Shown here piece by piece: positions 1 to 6,781 of a stretch of 37,508 nucleotides of DNA. The DNA comes from Myxococcales bacterium (GTDB lineage: Bacteria; Myxococcota_A; Polyangia; Palsa-1104; SHYY01): positions 1 to 37,508 of the forward strand of contig SHYY01000039.1 of NCBI GenBank assembly GCA_009692555.1. The letters are read 5' to 3'. The notes under the pieces are model-generated. The model was not told the origin of the DNA and did no database searches. It saw nothing but the letters and a program-made list of their open reading frames with translations. The translations under genes and the position numbers were made by a program. How positions within the stretch are numbered: position 1 is the stretch's first letter; every line of letters begins with the position of its first letter.

Positions 1-249
1 GAGGGAGCGGGCCGGTTCGGAGCGCCGGATGGCGCCCGCTTCTACAGCATCGCCCGGGGCTCCGCGATGGAGTGCAAGGCGATCGTGGATGCCTTTGCGG
101 TCCTGCAACTCGCCTTGGAAGACACTCCGCGACAGGCCATGGAGTCGCTGACCCGCATCGTGGAGATGCTCACGCGCATGTGCCGGAGAGGTGATCCCCC
201 GCGCGAGAGTGCCCCTGAATCGACTACGACTACGACTACGACTACGTGA
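1..249 (+). CDS. Four-helix-bundle protein (S23/Avd-like), 5' end missing
   Basis: The frame is open from base 1 to a TGA at 247-249, so this is the last 82 codons of a gene that starts outside the window. The segment RFYSIARGSAMEC matches the conserved 'RGSA.E' helix of the four-helix-bundle family (23S rRNA intervening-sequence protein; relatives of Avd in diversity-generating retroelements). The following helix, around RIVEMLTRMCRR, is the usual last helix. The tail carries eight consecutive Thr encoded by four ACTACG units. Family members are about 120 aa and presumed nucleic-acid binding; their cellular role is mostly unknown. The ATG at 67 is internal, not a start, because homologous residues precede it. 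The last 118 nt of coding sequence and the 3' flank recur inverted at the right end of the window. No 23S rRNA or reverse transcriptase is nearby. Confidence 0.8.
   Translation, partial: EGAGRFGAPDGARFYSIARGSAMECKAIVDAFAVLQLALEDTPRQAMESLTRIVEMLTRMCRRGDPPRESAPESTTTTTTTT
223..246 (+). repeat. (ACTACG)4 hexanucleotide tandem repeat encoding poly-Thr
   Basis: Four exact ACTACG units lie directly before the stop codon of the four-helix-bundle gene and encode its Thr8 tail. The inverted copy at 37394-37417 has the same unit number. Whole-unit slippage would keep the frame and change only tail length. Confidence 0.95.
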
Positions 250-272
250 GCGGAGGGACCCCCTTCTCCGTT
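249..272 (+). terminator. Candidate terminator hairpin after the four-helix-bundle gene
   Basis: CGGAG at 251-255 pairs with CTCCG at 266-270 and can be extended by two G-T pairs inside and an A-T pair outside. It starts at the stop codon, is followed only by a short TTAAG, and is kept in the inverted copy. It sits between convergent genes (this one and the minus-strand CAP gene ending at 304). There is no long T run, so its strength is uncertain. Confidence 0.45.
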
Positions 273-303
273 AAGCACCCCCGCGTAGTGAGCGCGGCGG
301 AGA

Positions 304-1911
304 CTAGCGCCGCGCGCCGAGCACGACCACCATGCAGAGCCCCTCGTCCGCGCGGTCGCGCTGGCGCGCCACCACCGCCGCTCCGGCATGGGTCGCCTTG
401 GGATCCAGCAGCGCGGGCGATCCGGTGATCTGCGCCACCTCGAGTGCCCGGGGGATCACCACGGTACGGAGGGTGCGGTAGCGATCCCCGAGGCGTGGCA
501 GGGTGCGCTCCACCGGCGCTCCGGGGCGATCGGCGGAGAGCGTCCCGTCGGCCACCCCCTTCGCGACCTCGGTGGCGAGGGCATCGAGCTCGCGATCGTC
601 GCCGAGCGGCAGCACCCCGGCGCCGCGCCGGAGGTCATCGAGGCGCGCCCGCAGCTGGGCTGGAGCGCGCTCCGCGTCGAACGGCGCGCGCAGGTGGACG
701 AACAGCTGGGTCACGAGGAGCTCGCGCTCCCCCCGCGGGCCGAGCGCGACCGCCACCCCGATTCCCACCTTCTCCACATCGCTGCTGAGGATGTTCGCGC
801 GGTGGCCAGGGCTGTCCATCAACCCGCGCTCGGCCTCGCGCGGCGAGTAGGCGCGCCCGACGTTCTCCAGCACCAGGATCGGCTCGACGCCGATTCGCTT
901 CAGCCGATCGTTGGCCGATCCCGTCGTCGGTGAGAGGTGCCCGACGAACTGCTTGTCGCGCATGTCGTCGGCGTGGGCGCGCGCCGCGCGGGCCAGCCGC
1001 GCATCGACCGCCAGCGACGGCAACCCGGCGCGCGCACGGTCGCGGTTCAGCAGCTCCAGGATCTGCGCCTCGGCGTCCGCCGGCCCGCTCCAGGCGCGCT
1101 CGGGGGCCACCGCCGTAGTCGGCGCGACGAGGGCGATCGGCGCCGCCACGCCGCAGTAGACCGGAAAGTTCGCCAGCACCGATGGCCCGAAGGTGTCCTC
1201 GGCGGTGATCTCGATCTGGTAGCGCCCCGGGGCGGACCCGCACTGGAACGTGGACTGGAATCGCCCCCCGATCGGAGCGAACGGCGAGCGGGCGATCGTG
1301 CCATCGGGGGTCTGGATCAGCAGCGCGGCCCGCTGGTACGGTGGCAGCACCTTGCCATCGAGCAGCGCGCGGCCGCCGGCGGGGAGCCGGCGCAACACCG
1401 GCGCCAGATCGACGAACGACTCCTGGAAGGCGATCAGCATCCGCGACTGGTGGCTACCGCCGGTGCCGACCGCCACGCCCATCCTCCGGTAGCTCCCCTG
1501 CTTCATCACCGCCGGCAGGCGCGCCTCGAGCTCGCTGATCAGGGTCGCCTCGCCGCCCTCCGCCACGGCGACCACCACCAGGTGCGGCGACGGCTCGATG
1601 ATCCCGTGGATGCGCAGCGCCTCCTCGACCAGCGCGTGCTCCGGCGGCGCCCCGTCGGGTACGAACGGAAGGAGCGCCGCGCACGCCTGCTCGAGCCGCG
1701 GGTCCACCCGCGGAACCGGACGCTTCAGCGACGGCGCGATCCGCTGCGCCAGCTCCTCCACCCGAGCCGCCAGTCGCGACCGCTGCGTCGCTGCGGGCGG
1801 ATCGTTGTAGCGCGTCACCGATCGCTCGACGATCACCTCGATCGAGTCGTCGGCCGCGTGCGCGAGGGAAGCGAGGGCCAAAAGCAGGGCTGGCACGATC
1901 GGCGAGCGCAC
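304..1911 (-). CDS. Secreted CAP/SCP-domain protein
   Basis: A 535-aa protein read from the GTG at 1911. It begins with a typical signal peptide whose hydrophobic core VPALLLALASLAHA ends in an AHA cleavage site. Residues about 280-405 form a CAP (CRISP/antigen 5/PR-1) domain, seen in LLNRDRARAGLPSL, HADDMRDKQFVGHLSP and DSPGHRANILS. The roughly 250 residues before it and the C-terminal 130 residues were not recognised. Bacterial CAP proteins are secreted and mostly of unknown role. An in-frame ATG exists at 1959, but the 16 codons from there to 1911 are encoded by an interspersed repeat (1910-1976) and precede the signal peptide, so GTG is preferred. It lies downstream of mscS on the same strand and is convergent with the four-helix-bundle gene. 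Confidence 0.75.
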   Translation of the reverse strand: MRSPIVPALLLALASLAHAADDSIEVIVERSVTRYNDPPAATQRSRLAARVEELAQRIAPSLKRPVPRVDPRLEQACAALLPFVPDGAPPEHALVEEALRIHGIIEPSPHLVVVAVAEGGEATLISELEARLPAVMKQGSYRRMGVAVGTGGSHQSRMLIAFQESFVDLAPVLRRLPAGGRALLDGKVLPPYQRAALLIQTPDGTIARSPFAPIGGRFQSTFQCGSAPGRYQIEITAEDTFGPSVLANFPVYCGVAAPIALVAPTTAVAPERAWSGPADAEAQILELLNRDRARAGLPSLAVDARLARAARAHADDMRDKQFVGHLSPTTGSANDRLKRIGVEPILVLENVGRAYSPREAERGLMDSPGHRANILSSDVEKVGIGVAVALGPRGERELLVTQLFVHLRAPFDAERAPAQLRARLDDLRRGAGVLPLGDDRELDALATEVAKGVADGTLSADRPGAPVERTLPRLGDRYRTLRTVVIPRALEVAQITGSPALLDPKATHAGAAVVARQRDRADEGLCMVVVLGARR

Positions 1912-1976
1912 TGTTTCGAGAATACCGCAGAACCGCGTTGCTCTCCAAGCTTGCTGCACGTCGGCGATTGCCGACG
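1910..1976 (-). repeat. Interspersed repeat with hairpin, stand-alone copy
   Basis: Bases 1937-1976 match 3139-3178 in the MITE-like element at 38 of 40 positions. The weaker similarity extends to an 'actgttt' shared at 1910 and 3109. Its outer part is a perfect 6-bp hairpin, GTCGGC at 1960-1965 and GCCGAC at 1970-1975, with loop GATT (GATA in the other copy). It fills the gap between the mscS stop at 1985 and the CAP gene start at 1911, and it creates a spurious N-terminal extension of the CAP reading frame. Confidence 0.85.
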
Positions 1977-1984
1977 CCGGGCGC

Positions 1985-2986
1985 CTACCGCGCCGCGAGT
2001 CTCCTCGCCAGCTGCTGCCGGATCCGCGCCTCGACCCGCCGCTGGGCGGCCTGTTCGATCACCTGGAAGTACAACACCACCTCGACCCCCGGTTCGTTCA
2101 GCGACGCCACCGCCGCCCACGGAGCGGGGTCCGCCGCCACCTCCGGCTCACCGCGCGCGAGCTCCTCGGCGAGCGCCAGCAGCCCTTCGATCCCCGCCAC
2201 GCGATCCCAGGCCAGCTTGAACTTCACCTCCCCGCGCCCGACCGGCGACGGTAGCGCGAGGTTCACCACCCGCGAGTTCACCAGCTCGGCGTTGGGAACG
2301 ATCAGCAGGTTCTGATCGTCGAGCAGGATCCGGGTGGAGCGGATCCCGATCTCGCTCACCTCGCCGGTCTCGGCGCTCTGCAGCCGGATCCGATCCCCGG
2401 GGCGGAACGGTCGGTCGACCAGCAGCGTGAAGCCGGCGATCATGTTGCCGATCGTCTGCTGCGCCGCCAGGCCGATCGCCAGCGAGCCGATCCCGAGCGC
2501 CGTCACCAGCGACGAGACATCGTGCCCGAAGTGATGCGCGATCAGGATCACCGCGGCGAGCGCGATGGCCACCGTGCTGAGCGTCGAGGCGAGCGGGAGG
2601 TAGTCCTTGCGCGCCCGCTCGCGCGCCGGCCCGACCGCCGCCGCCTCCAGGTAGGCGTCGAGCAGGACTCCGGCGATGCGTATCGCGAGGCGCGCCAGCA
2701 CCACCACCGCGAGGACGTAGATCGCCCCGCCCAGCCCCGACGTGAAGCGCGGATCGACCGGGAGCATCGCCACCGCCCAGTGCAGCCCGACCAGCAGCAG
2801 GACGAGGCGGATCGATCCCCAGGCGGTGCGATCGAGGGCGTCCCCGAGGTCGGCCCCACGACGCGCCCCGACGCTGCGCAGCCACCGCCGGAGCGGTGGG
2901 CCGAACGCCCAGGCAACAAGAATCGGGAGGAGCAGCACGAGGTGGAAGCGCTCCGCCGCCCGGCCCATCTCCTCGATCGTGTTCAT
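1985..2986 (-). CDS. MscS-family mechanosensitive channel
   Basis: A 333-aa inner-membrane protein. Four hydrophobic segments lie near residues 16-30, 59-75, 86-108 and 134-152. They are followed by the MscS pore helix (158-190), recognisable by ALGIGSLAIGLAAQQTIGN with its Gly/Ala packing, and the beta domain with DRPFRPGDRI and the downstream VPNAELVNSRV motif. The family opens under membrane tension and releases solutes during hypo-osmotic shock. The ATG at 2986 is only 10 bases from the end of the MITE-like element, so the native leader and ribosome-binding site have probably been replaced; what remains upstream (CCTAGGCCGATCCG) is a weak ribosome-binding site. Family call firm, gating role inferred. 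Confidence 0.9.
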   Translation of the reverse strand: MNTIEEMGRAAERFHLVLLLPILVAWAFGPPLRRWLRSVGARRGADLGDALDRTAWGSIRLVLLLVGLHWAVAMLPVDPRFTSGLGGAIYVLAVVVLARLAIRIAGVLLDAYLEAAAVGPARERARKDYLPLASTLSTVAIALAAVILIAHHFGHDVSSLVTALGIGSLAIGLAAQQTIGNMIAGFTLLVDRPFRPGDRIRLQSAETGEVSEIGIRSTRILLDDQNLLIVPNAELVNSRVVNLALPSPVGRGEVKFKLAWDRVAGIEGLLALAEELARGEPEVAADPAPWAAVASLNEPGVEVVLYFQVIEQAAQRRVEARIRQQLARRLAAR

Positions 2987-2996
2987 CGGATCGGCC

Positions 2997-3235
2997 TAGG
3001 ATCCTGTTGGGGTAAGGCGCCGTAGCGAGGCTGCCGAGACCGAGGCCAGGCCTGGGCCCCCGCCGAAGGACGGGGAGGCCGCAGGCCGAAAAGCGACGAC
3101 GACGACGAACTGTTTTCTGCAATCCGAGGAGGAGCGACGTTGCTCTCCGAGCTTGCTGCACGTCGGCGATAGCCGACGAAGCATGGCCGAAGGGATCGGC
3201 GGCCGCAGTAGGCGCATTACCCCAACAGGCTCCTA
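2997..3235. mobile_element. MITE-like non-autonomous element with 23-bp TIRs and TA duplication
   Basis: The left end (2997-3021) and the reverse complement of the right end (3211-3235) share TAGGA.CCTGTTGGGGTAA with GCGCC after it; 23 of 25 positions match. The outermost TA on each side looks like a TA target duplication, as made by IS630/Tc1-mariner transposases. This gives a 235-bp core with 23-bp inverted repeats. It encodes no transposase. An open frame runs through it on the minus strand, but it only reads terminal repeat and low-complexity sequence. It lies between the CBM9-like lipoprotein gene (stop 3256) and mscS (start 2986), interrupting what may once have been an operon. Confidence 0.85.
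3109..3178 (-). repeat. Interspersed repeat with hairpin, copy inside the MITE
   Basis: This is the second copy of the repeat at 1910-1976. The 40-bp core is 3139-3178, with hairpin arms GTCGGC at 3162-3167 and GCCGAC at 3172-3177. Next to it, (GAC)n triplets at 3098-3107 add to the low complexity of the element. Confidence 0.85.
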
Positions 3236-3255
3236 ACGCAGCGACGGAGGCGGGC

Positions 3256-4641
3256 CTACTTCGCGGCGGCGCGCTTGGTCGCCGGCTTCACGACCTCGGC
3301 CTTCTTTTCCTTGGCGGGCTCGTCCTTCTTCGGAGCGACGAGCGGCACCTTGTCGTCCTTCAGCGGCGCCGCGAGCGCCGGGGTCCCCAGCTCGCCGCGC
3401 TCGTCGCCGAACACCAGCTGGCCGAACTTGTCCAGCTTGTGGAAATCGCCCACCAGCGGCGGCGACCAGGACGTGCCCTGCTGCGGCTTCCCGGCCGGCA
3501 TGTCCATCCGGAAGAAGTTCACCTTCCACGTCGTTCCCACCACCGGCGGCACGCCCTTCATCTCCTTCTCCTTGCCGCGCGCCGCCTCGATCGGGATCTG
3601 CATCTCGACCGTCCAGCTCTTGTCCTGGTCGTCGCGCTTCTCGATCGTGCCGTCGACGCTCACCGCCACCTTCATCCCGGCGTCGAAGTCATTCTGGTTC
3701 TTGCGGTACTCCGCCAGGTAGGAGTCGAAGATCGCGCCCTTCGGGTTGGCCTGCAGCTCGATGTAGGTCTTGCCGTCGCCGTCGGCGTCGATGAACACCT
3801 CGACCGCCTCCTGGCTCCACAGCTTGTCGTCGCGCGCGGAGAGCGTGGTCCAGATATCGTGGTCCTCGATCTCGAAGCCGACGTAGAGGAACTTCTCGTC
3901 CCACACCACGCGCGCCTGGGTCGCCGAATCGGCCCGCCCGCCGTCCATCGTCTTCACGAACGCGCCGGTGGTGACCGCGTCCTTCCACGCCGCGTCGTCG
4001 AGCTTGCCGTCGAGCTTGATCGATCCCGCCTTCACCTTGCGCGCGACCAGCTTCTTCGCGGGCGGCGGCGGCGCGTTCGACACGCTCACCGGGAGCTTGC
4101 CGCACATCACGCGGTTCTCGCCGTCCTTCGGGCCCGAGGTGACCTTCAGGCGGAGCGGCCCCTTCCAGAGGCCGGCGTAGATCTCGACGGTGGGCGACTT
4201 CCAGGTGCCCTGCACCGACACCCGGTGGGCGTCGCGGATGATGTCGCCCTTCTTCCACGAGTGGATCGGATACTTGCCGTTCAGCGGCACGTGATCGGCG
4301 TTGAGATGGGCCGCCTTGTTGCCGGGTGCCTCGAGGTGGATGAACAGGCGCCAGTCCTCGGCGATCGGCTCCTTCACCTGCCAGTAGTGGGTCAGCGTGA
4401 AGGCCTTGCCCGGGATCACGACGTCGGTATCCACGTCCATCCCGAGATAGACCACCTTGCCCTCGAGATCGGCATTGACCGGGAACTTCATGTGCGCGGG
4501 CGGCGCGGAGAGGAGGTTCTCCTTGGCAGCCTTGACGTCCTCCTCCGACGGGACATCGGGCGACTGCTCGACGCAGCCAACACTGAATGCGCCGAGGGGC
4601 GCGCAGAGACCAAAGGCAATGAGAAGCGAGCGAGCCGACAT
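3256..4641 (-). CDS. CBM9-like domain lipoprotein
   Basis: 461 aa from the ATG at 4641, which follows a strong GGGAGG ribosome-binding site; an in-frame ATG at 4737 lacks one. The N-terminus is a signal peptide ending FSVGC, a slightly atypical lipobox (Ser at -3), so lipidation is likely but not certain. Residues about 205-405 match the CBM9/DOMON-like sugar-binding fold often seen in periplasmic proteins, starting IKLDGKLDDAAWKDA with ...VEVFIDADGDGKTY inside. The N-terminal 170 residues were not recognised. The last 35 residues are rich in Lys, Ala and Glu. The likely role is carbohydrate or haem binding at the cell envelope; the ligand cannot be read from sequence. Confidence 0.75.
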   Translation of the reverse strand: MSARSLLIAFGLCAPLGAFSVGCVEQSPDVPSEEDVKAAKENLLSAPPAHMKFPVNADLEGKVVYLGMDVDTDVVIPGKAFTLTHYWQVKEPIAEDWRLFIHLEAPGNKAAHLNADHVPLNGKYPIHSWKKGDIIRDAHRVSVQGTWKSPTVEIYAGLWKGPLRLKVTSGPKDGENRVMCGKLPVSVSNAPPPPAKKLVARKVKAGSIKLDGKLDDAAWKDAVTTGAFVKTMDGGRADSATQARVVWDEKFLYVGFEIEDHDIWTTLSARDDKLWSQEAVEVFIDADGDGKTYIELQANPKGAIFDSYLAEYRKNQNDFDAGMKVAVSVDGTIEKRDDQDKSWTVEMQIPIEAARGKEKEMKGVPPVVGTTWKVNFFRMDMPAGKPQQGTSWSPPLVGDFHKLDKFGQLVFGDERGELGTPALAAPLKDDKVPLVAPKKDEPAKEKKAEVVKPATKRAAAK

Positions 4642-4677
4642 GGAAGTGGACCTCCCTTGGGGGGTTTGAGCGCGCAA

Positions 4678-4706
4678 GATGTACCCGGAAAGGGACGCCA
4701 GATCAA
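4678..4706 (-). promoter_or_regulatory. Candidate sigma-70 promoter of the CBM9-like lipoprotein gene
   Basis: Read on the minus strand: TTGATC (4706-4701), a 17-base spacer, then TACATC (4683-4678). Transcription would start near 4671, about 30 bases before the ATG. The -10 is weak; position and spacing are good. Confidence 0.4.
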
Positions 4707-4737
4707 GTGGCGCAAGAGGGGTTCTAGAGGGGTTCAA

Positions 4738-4777
4738 TCTCCCTCTCCCGCGTGCGGGAGAGGGTCGGGGTGAGGGA
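4738..4777. repeat. REP-type palindrome / bidirectional terminator
   Basis: CCCTCTCCCGC at 4741-4751 and GCGGGAGAGGG at 4754-4764 form an 11-bp stem, followed by a TCGGGGTGAGGG tail. This is a palindrome known from intergenic regions of many proteobacteria. It sits between the stop of the cNMP-domain gene (4787) and the promoter of the CBM9-like gene, and could end transcription of the upstream gene. Confidence 0.75.
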
Positions 4778-4786
4778 CGCCAGGCC

Positions 4787-6097
4787 TCAGATCAGGTAGT
4801 CGTCGGCCTCGATCACCGTGTCGGAGAGGAAGCGCTCAAGGTCCTGTTCGCGCGCCACCGCCAGCTGGTAGAGGTGGGCCAGCACGGCCGGAAAGTCGCC
4901 GACGATGGCGTTGAAGTCGTCGCGCAAGAGGCCGAGGACGATCGTCCGTCCATAGGCGCGCACCGTCGCCGTGGCGGGGCGCCGCGTGAGCAGCGAGATC
5001 TCCCCCACCACGTCGCCCGGCCCGAGGCGGGTCACGGTGAGCACGTCGTCGCCCTCGCGCTTCTCGATCGCCACCTCGCCCGAGAGCACCACGAACAGGG
5101 TCCCGCCCTCCGCGCCCTCTTCCAGCAGCGCCTCGCCACCGTCGAAGGTGCGGATCTCGAAGCGCTCGATCAGCCGTGCCCGCGCCGGCTCGTCGAGCGG
5201 CGCGAAGAGCCCCGACGTGAGCATCAGGTTCTGCAGCAGGCGATCGCGCGTGTAGTCGGCCAGCACCGCCGCGAACTCCTGCTCCACCGCCGCAAGTTCC
5301 TCCAGACCGCGACGCTGGATCTCGAGGAGCACCGTGTCCGACTCGCAGGTCGCGCGAGCGGTGCGCGGCGACTCGGTAAGCAGCGCCATCTCGCCGAAGA
5401 ACGCGCCGCCCCGAAGGTGCGAGAGCACCACCTCCTCCTCGCCCTCCCGCCCCGGACGACCGATCCGGATCGTGCCACGGGCGATCACGAAGAATGACTG
5501 CCCCTGCGATCCCACCTCGACCACCACCTCGCCCGCGGCCGGCTCGCGCACCTCCGCCAGCCCGACCAGGCGCGCGAAAGCGGGCGGCGAGAGATCGTTG
5601 AACAGCGGAAAGCGCGGCAGCGGTCCACGCGGGAGGCGCTCCACCTCCGCCTCGGAGGCGGCCACCGCCTCGAGCGGGTTGGCCCGGATCGGCTGGGTCG
5701 CGCCGCCCTTGGGCTCATCGCGCTCGCGCAGCTTCGGGGGACGCCGCCGGTGCGCCGCGTCGACGCGCTTCGACCCGCTCCCGAACGCGGTCGCCAGCTC
5801 GCCCACCAGCCGCTCCGCCAGCGCCTCGTCGAGCGGCTCGATCTCCTTCGCCACCGCGATCGCCATCGCGAGCTGCCCGAGGGCCGCGAAGCCGCGCGCC
5901 GACGCCGCCAGCGCCGACGCGGCCACCTTCGTCTCACCGGCGCCGATCAGCGCGAGCCCGAGGGTGCGCACCAGGTTCGCGTCGAGCGGGTCGCCGAGCA
6001 CCTGCGCCGCGAGCCGGTTCAGCTTCTTTCTAGAATCGGAAGAGGACACCACGGTCTCGGTCGGACGAGGGGCCCGGGGAGCCGCCGAGGGCGCCAT
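4787..6097 (-). CDS. Protein with two cyclic-nucleotide-binding domains
   Basis: A 436-aa soluble protein without signal peptide. Residues 25-110 look like a helical, TPR-like region. The first cNMP-binding domain is about 160-280, with phosphate-binding cassette GAFFGEMALLTESPRTARAT. The second is about 295-420, with GDVVGEISLLTRRPATATV. The cassette Glu is kept in both and the Arg is clearest in the first, so nucleotide binding is plausible, although many such domains bind nothing. No DNA-binding or catalytic domain is attached. The ATG at 6097 overlaps the end of the TPR gene by 68 bases; tandem GTG codons at 6052/6049 are an alternative start that shortens the overlap. Probably co-transcribed with the kinase and TPR genes. 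Confidence 0.8.
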   Translation of the reverse strand: MAPSAAPRAPRPTETVVSSSDSRKKLNRLAAQVLGDPLDANLVRTLGLALIGAGETKVAASALAASARGFAALGQLAMAIAVAKEIEPLDEALAERLVGELATAFGSGSKRVDAAHRRRPPKLRERDEPKGGATQPIRANPLEAVAASEAEVERLPRGPLPRFPLFNDLSPPAFARLVGLAEVREPAAGEVVVEVGSQGQSFFVIARGTIRIGRPGREGEEEVVLSHLRGGAFFGEMALLTESPRTARATCESDTVLLEIQRRGLEELAAVEQEFAAVLADYTRDRLLQNLMLTSGLFAPLDEPARARLIERFEIRTFDGGEALLEEGAEGGTLFVVLSGEVAIEKREGDDVLTVTRLGPGDVVGEISLLTRRPATATVRAYGRTIVLGLLRDDFNAIVGDFPAVLAHLYQLAVAREQDLERFLSDTVIEADDYLI

Positions 6098-6728
6098 TGG
6101 CGTAGTAGTAGGTCCGGCTCGATTCGGCCGCCACGTAGGCGTAGAAGGCGATCAGGGCGATCAACGTGACGCCCCCGAGGATCGGGAAGATGACCCACCA
6201 GTAGCTCTTCTTCTTCGCGGGCCTTGTCTGGTACGGAACCGGGCCCGCCGGCGGCGGCTGACCGGCATAGGGATCGACCCCTGCCTGGTAGTTCGGCGGG
6301 GGCGGCCCGACGGTGACCGGCTCGTCGGCCTGGGGCGGCCCTCCGCCCGCCTGCTGCTCGGCCGCGGCGGCCGCAGCAATCTTGGCCTCCACCTCGGCGC
6401 GGTTCGGCGCATCCGGCTTGCCCTCGAGGTAGCGCCGGAAGTACTTCGCCGCGACCTTCGGCTTGCCGAGCTGCTCGTTGGCGAGCCCGATGTTGTAGTC
6501 GAGGATCGGCGACGGGCGGAGCGCCTGCGCCTGCTTGAATTCGCGGATCGCCGACGGGAAGTCGCGCGCATGGAACGCCGCCTTCCCCGACTCGAAGTGC
6601 ATCTTCGCCAGGCTCGACGGATCGTCGGCCATCGGCGGCGGGGGCTCCTGCGCCAGCGCGTGGCTCGAGATCAGCGTCCCGAGGAGGAACGCGAACAGCG
6701 TGACCGAGGCGGTCAACCAGCGGGGCAT
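6030..6728 (-). CDS. TPR-repeat membrane protein with signal peptide
   Basis: 232 aa from the ATG at 6728, preceded by a strong AGGAGG. Residues 1-26 are a signal peptide ending SHALA. About 40-105 are TPR-like helices (KMHFESGKAAFHARDFPSAI, then LDYNIGLANEQLGKPKVAAKY). A Pro/Gly/Gln-rich spacer covers 125-170, and one transmembrane helix near 176-200 (WWVIFPILGGVTLIALIAF) leaves a short C-terminal tail. The architecture is the same as the gene at 15410-16174. It starts 53 bases after the kinase stop, so it is probably in the same operon and may be a periplasmic partner of the kinase. No enzymatic motif. Confidence 0.75.
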   Translation of the reverse strand: MPRWLTASVTLFAFLLGTLISSHALAQEPPPPMADDPSSLAKMHFESGKAAFHARDFPSAIREFKQAQALRPSPILDYNIGLANEQLGKPKVAAKYFRRYLEGKPDAPNRAEVEAKIAAAAAAEQQAGGGPPQADEPVTVGPPPPNYQAGVDPYAGQPPPAGPVPYQTRPAKKKSYWWVIFPILGGVTLIALIAFYAYVAAESSRTYYYANGALGGSPGPSSDRDRGVLFRF

Positions 6729-6781
6729 GGCATATCCTCCTGCGAAGCTGCGGACATCGATTGTCGGGCCACTTGTCGGGC

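Larger units (their letters stand above)
132..280 (+). repeat. Left arm of a near-identical inverted repeat (149 bp visible)
   Basis: Bases 132-280 match the reverse complement of 37360-37508 with only two differences (c146 and a178, both T in the other copy read in the same sense). The match covers the 3' end of the four-helix-bundle gene, its (ACTACG)4 tract, the stop codon and a hairpin. It stops at base 280, ten bases after the hairpin. The right copy runs out of the window, so the real repeat may be longer. Confidence 0.97.

Noticed and set aside
223-246. Start of a CRISPR array
   Set aside because: Units are 6 bases, contiguous and coding, without spacers. No array was found elsewhere.
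1-249. Diversity-generating retroelement, suggested by the Avd-like four-helix bundle
   Set aside because: No reverse transcriptase, template repeat or variable repeat is present in the window.
1-300. 23S rRNA intervening sequence, the classical home of this protein family
   Set aside because: The visible flanks are protein genes on both ends of the window; no rRNA sequence is seen.
2996-3217. Small protein encoded by the minus-strand frame through the MITE
   Set aside because: The frame reads terminal repeat and GAC-triplet sequence, has no family resemblance and ends in the terminal repeat.
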